From Iris pallida (taxonomy: Eukaryota; Streptophyta; Magnoliopsida; Asparagales; Iridaceae), in contig JANAVB010016209.1 in assembly GCA_029216955.1 (NCBI GenBank), positions 222,950 to 286,949 on the forward strand: a DNA stretch of 64,000 nt, given 5' to 3'. The notes under the pieces are model-generated. The model did no database searches and was not told where the DNA came from. It worked only from the letters and a program-made list of their open reading frames with translations. Made by a program: the position numbers and the translations under genes. Positions 59,807 to 64,000 of the stretch are shown here, in pieces. Position 1 is the stretch's first letter. Each line of letters begins with the position of its first letter.

Positions 59807-60372
59807 TGTCACGCCCCGCTTCCGTAGGAGCGATCGTCCTCGCTAAGACGTGATGCCGCACAAGCCAAGATTGCGCTTGTGCAAGGCAGTTTCATAACGG
59901 CCGATTTTATCGACGGCGATGGGGTCGTCGCACAGAAGTCCCAAGCAGAAACATTGAACATGCTGCAAAAATTTAAAGGCAAAACACAAATTATTCAAAA
60001 GAACTCTTTATTGATATTGAACAATCAGATTATAATAGGCGCAAGGCCATGATTACAAGTCTCTCGTGCTCACTTTTCTCTCATTATACAAGTCACTCTG
60101 CTCTCTCTCATCTCTCGATTACAATGCTTGAGCCAGCGGAAGCTTCGGAAGGCGATGTCCACCTGTATAAGTCTTGAGTCCACGCAGCCACACGCTTCGA
60201 GTCGCTAAGGAACTCCGTACCTCGACGCATCCAAGCGAGCTCCGTGCCATAAGTTTCTACCTGTGCCTGTACATGAAGACTGTGTGGGTGTCAGTACTCA
60301 ACTGTACTGGTGGAGTGAGCTCCTCGCCCACCCATACAAAACCGACACGTTCATTTACTTAGTGCAATACAA
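59807..60372 (-). repeat. Truncated inverted LTR of the Element I family
   Basis: Reads TGTCACGCCCCGCTTCCGTAGG..., the reverse complement of the Element I LTR end (11685 downward), and follows it for about 565 bp to the TTTGTATGGGTGG region before breaking off. Confidence 0.85.
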
Positions 60373-60416
60373 GTCTGTATGACCCAGAACCAGAATACTG
60401 GAGAGCGGGGACGTAC
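60373..60416 (-). repeat. Short inverted LTR tail of the Element II/A family
   Basis: Reverse complement of the CCGCTCTCCAGTATTCTGG-TTCTGGG LTR end shared by Elements II and A, about 40 bp, cut by the next fragment. Confidence 0.7.
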
Positions 60417-61219
60417 TGTCATGACCCGCACCCATTTTTTTTTAAACGGATACGAGACGTGTCCAAGCCAGCCTACGCCGCATTGTCGGCGGTAGAACAC
60501 TGTCACGGCCATGAAGATCAAAATCACACATAATGCTCATTCAAATAATTAATTTAACTTACAATGATCACAAGTTTTACATTTGTAGAAAAATATAAAC
60601 TTGTACAAATAAATGAATGACTACAACTCAACTATCTAGCTAGTCTCTAGGCTTTCGTCTGCAAGTATTCCCGTCACTCCCCAAGCTAAGTGAATACACG
60701 GCTAACCTGAAAATGTTGGTTTTCAGTCAGGAATGGAACGAGCACAATTCACTGAATGCAACTTCAAATAAAGAAAATGACTATAAAACAAAGGTTAGAC
60801 ATCAATCATGAGTTTTGAAAATAAACAGTGAAGCCGTAAAAAAGACAGAAACCAATAGTAAATAAATAGACAAATATACTTTCCCTACTGTTAGAAGTAC
60901 CTTTGATATGTGATCGGTCTCGGGATAATTATGCGACACGGTCTACACGGTCTAAAGTTACACGGTCTACAGTTACACGGTCTACAATTACACGGTCTAC
61001 AGTTACACGATCTACAGAAAATATTGCAATAAAGAAATGTTGTCTACAGAATAATAATCACGAACTACACAGTTTAAATGCAATAATAATTACGGTCTAC
61101 ACTGTCTACTTTGCAATAAATAAATCAATGTCTACACTGTCTACTTTGCAATAAATAAATTACTGTCTACACTGTCTACAAGTAATAAATGCAATAATAA
61201 ACACGGTCTACACGGTCTT
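60417..61219 (-). repeat. Truncated inverted LTR of the Element B family
   Basis: Starts TGTCATGACCCGCACCC (inverse of the Element B LTR end) and continues to the diverged GTCTACACGGTCTAC minisatellite. Clearly older than the Element B LTRs; about 800 bp remain. Confidence 0.85.
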
Positions 61220-61256
61220 GTTTTCCATAAATAAATTCTATTTATTTATGGAAAAC
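61220..61256. other. Perfect 16-bp-stem hairpin at a rearrangement junction
   Basis: GTTTTCCATAAATAAA (61220-61235), loop TTCTA, then its exact inverse TTTATTTATGGAAAAC (61241-61256). It lies between the inverted LTR fragment and a primer-site-like motif. Confidence 0.8.
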
Positions 61257-61260
61257 AAAT

Positions 61261-61278
61261 TGGCGACTCTGCTGGGGA
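61261..61278 (+). other. Tat/Ogre-type primer-site-like motif
   Basis: TGGCGACTCTGCTGGGGA on the plus strand, preceded by ACA-aat as if after an LTR end. This motif is familiar to me from the start of Tat/Ogre elements, but the pol beside it runs on the opposite strand. Confidence 0.5.
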
Positions 61279-61349
61279 AGAATACACTCTGATTTTATAT
61301 TTGCTGGGGAATAATCGCAGCAGATGAAAATATCATATATTAACGAGAT

Positions 61350-64000
61350 TTATACATAATATTTCTTTAAGAATTTGCCATTGATAGGCATCATCGTGAC
61401 TTTACCATCCATAGAGGTAAGCTGATATGCTCCGTTAGAGAAGACTTTGTTTACGACGAATGGGCCTTTCCATTTCGCGTCGAACTTGCCTTTGCTCATA
61501 TGTGTCATAGTCATCGGACGTTTGACGGTAAGAACAAGTTCTCCTTTCCGATATGCTCTGACTTTCACCTTCTGGTTAAAAGCTTTTAAAATTTGGGCCT
61601 GATACAGCTCGATATTTTGTTGAGCGTACAATCGCTTTTCGTCTAGAGCTTCTAGCTCTTGAAGTCGAAGATGATCATTGTTCTCTGTTGTAAGTTCATT
61701 GGAGATTACGATTCTCAGAGAAGGAATCTGGATCTCGAGGGAGAGGACAGCTTCACACCCGTATACCAAAGAAAAAGGCGTACACCCGGTCATATTGTGA
61801 ACTGTGGTGCGGTAGGCCCATAAACATTCACCAAGCTTCTTGCTCCAGTTGCGTTTTTTAGAAGAAACAAACTTTTTCAGGAGTTTAATGATGGTTTTAT
61901 TGAAAGCTTCTGCCAATCCATTAGCTGCTGGATTATATGCTGTAGAAGCTAGGTTATTGATTCGATGGTCGTCGCAGAATCGAGTAAATTTCTGACTGAC
62001 GAACTGTGGTCCATTATCATGGATAATATGCCGAGGAACACCAAATCGATAGATGACATGATGCTTGACGAAGTTGATGACGTTGGAAGTTTTGACTTCG
62101 GATAGCGAGATTGCTTCAGCCCATTTGGAAAAGTAGTCGGTTATTGCTAGAATAAACCGGTGTCTTTTTTATGACGGTGGGTTGATGGGACCAATGATGT
62201 CCATGCCCCAGGCCTCGAAGGGCCATGATGCCGCTGTCGGGTGTAGGAACTCTGACGGTTGATGGATAAAGTCTGCATAGATTTGACAAGCTTTACATTT
62301 CCGGGCATATTGAATGGCGTCAGCTACCATCGTGGGCCAATAATAACCCATATGTCGGATGCGATCTTGAAGTTTAGGACCTGGTTGATGGCCTCCGCAG
62401 ACACCATCATGTGCTTCACGGATAATCTGTTGTGCTTCCTCACCAGCGATGCATCGGAGGAGAAGACCGTCATAGGCCCGACGATATAGTGTCTTTATCG
62501 TATGATTATAATAGAATCTGAGAGATCGACGCCGGATAGACGCTGCTTCGCTCGGATTATCGAAAAGTATGTCATACAATACAAAGTCTAGAAATAGACG
62601 TCTCCAGTCTTCGGTCATGGCTTCTGTTTTGTTAGAAAAGACGTATTCCATAGTAGAATCGGAAGAGGACGAGGATGCTCTATTAAACCCTAATCCAGTG
62701 TTAAGGTTGGAGGAATTAAATTCATCAGGGTTGAGAGAATTTTCGTTTGGGTCATAGAGAAAACCCAAAGCCAAATTATTCTCGACGTAGAATAGCTTTC
62801 GGTTATAAACCACTATCAATTGTTGACGTCTGACCGATATGGCTAGCACAGCGGCAAGATTAGCCAAAGCATCAGCTTCTGTGTTACAGGCTCGCCGAAC
62901 GTGTTCAATAAAGAAACCTTCAAAGGAAGAGGCCATAGAGAGTGCTGCTCGGTAATAAGGTATCAAATCCTGATGACGGACTTCGTATGTACCTCTGATT
63001 TGATTGACGATAAGTTTGGAGTCTCCATAAACTTCTAAATACTGAATATCCAGATGTTTAGCAAGTTGAAGACCGATGAGTAACGCATTGTATTCGACTA
63101 CATTGTTTGAACACGATTGATCCAGAGAATAAGCCCTCTGAATAGTCAGCCCTTCCGGGGATACAAGAACAATCCCGACTCCGGCGACAATATCGCCATT
63201 GGGACCTATTCTAGACGCTCCATCAAAGAATAGACGCCAGGTAGGAGTTTCTTCAGAAACCTGATTTGACTCCATAACTTCATCTGGAATCTCATCGTAT
63301 AATTTAGAATCCTCTAGAACTGCATGAGCTGCCAGAAAATCAGCAAGAGCCTGTCCTTTAACTGACTTTTGAGGAATATAATGCATGTCATATTGAGCTA
63401 ACAAGATTCCCCAATTAGCCAGTCTGGAATTGAGAATACCGGGTTTCTTCATCATAATCCTGATGGAATTCACTCTGGAAATAACATGAATCGTTTGACC
63501 GATGATGTAATGTCGCGTCTTCTGAACGGCAAATATTAATGCTAGGCATTCTTTCTCAATTGGAGAATAACGCGGTTTAGCACCTGTCATTGTGCGACTG
63601 AGGTAATAAATAGCCTGTTCATGGCCATCTTTGTTTTTCTGAGCGAGCAATGCACCGAGAGAATGATCCATGGCTCGAACATATAGAAGGAATGGTATTC
63701 CCGAGACGGGAGGTACCAAAACTGGAGGGTTCATGAGGTACTGTTTGATGTCATCAAATGCTTTTTGACATTCTTCGTTCCAGACGAAGGACACACCTTT
63801 CTTCAGAAGTTTGTTGAACGGTCTGCAGCGTCCTGATAAGTTAGAGATGAATCTTCTGATATAAGTAATTCTTTCCTGAAATCCTCGTAGCTCTTTTAAG
63901 GTACGTGGAGGACGCATCTCTTGGATGGCTTTGATCTTCTCGGGATCCACGTGTATACCTTTAGCGGTAATGACGAAGCCGAGAAATTTACCACTAGAGA
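61350..64000 (-). pseudogene. Tat-lineage Ty3/gypsy pol (partial, one nonsense codon)
   Basis: The minus-strand frame enters from the right edge in the reverse transcriptase thumb (GKFLGFVITAKGIHVDPEK) and runs through RNase H (LLYVRAMDHSLGALLAQ), a second archaeal-type RNase H (FFDGASRIG..., VVEYNALLIGL, VYGDSKLI), a long linker, and integrase (zinc region GVCGGHQPG... CKACQ; catalytic MDIIGP, HDNGPQF and the GLAEAF Glu), to a stop at 61350. Dual RNase H marks the Tat lineage. One in-frame TAA at 62169-62171 (after NPPS, before KRHRFILAITDYFSKWAE) breaks an otherwise continuous frame. The first RNase H has an Arg where the catalytic Asp is expected (YVRAM for YVDA-type), another sign of decay. 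Upstream gag and protease lie outside the window. Confidence 0.9.

Overview
This is plant nuclear DNA, most likely from a flowering plant and probably a monocot. That inference rests on very GC-rich 5' exons in the two host genes, plant-type TE lineages (SIRE-like Copia, Tekay-like and Tat-like Ty3/gypsy, MULE, hAT, Tourist) and plant promoter and splice signals. Only two host genes are supported; both are on the minus strand and both need introns. They are a glycine-rich RNA-binding protein (30690-31267) and a COMPASS-Shg1/BOD1-like protein (34612-38884). Most of the rest is transposable elements, many nested.

Layout, left to right. 1-3782: 5' half of a decayed Copia element on the minus strand, with one LTR. 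3783-5667: tail and partial LTR of a Ty3/gypsy element, broken by a second Copia gag/LTR piece (5668-7497). 7498-8690: LTR-like promoter remnant. 9211-28334: a MULE of about 0.8 kb with long inverted ends and a 9-bp target duplication, swollen to 19 kb by two LTR retrotransposons: Element I (9323-16591, non-coding, non-autonomous) and Element II (16862-27901, full gag-pol with chromodomain). 28344-34611: intergenic DNA with MITEs around the RNA-binding protein gene. 34612-38884: Shg1-like gene with a 3.3-kb first intron full of repeats. 39270-40700: a cluster of MITEs. 41395-59806: a nest in which a SIRE-like LTR, apparently inside a Copia reverse transcriptase, is split by Element A (42927-59124, exact GTATT duplication), whose 3' LTR is split by Element B (49636-58965, exact ATTTG duplication). 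59807-61256: truncated, inverted LTR pieces of the same families. 61350-64000: Tat-lineage pol on the minus strand, running off the right edge.

The most unusual point is that Elements II, A and B carry, 8-9 nt after the 5' LTR, a 20-nt site that fits the 3' end of plant tRNA-Ile(AAU) as I recall it, rather than the usual initiator-Met primer site used by Element I and the Copia elements. A and B lack coding capacity and share this site and the terminal GGACGAAA motif with the autonomous Element II, so they may be mobilised by an Element II-like relative. No bacterial, phage, CRISPR or RNA-gene features were seen.
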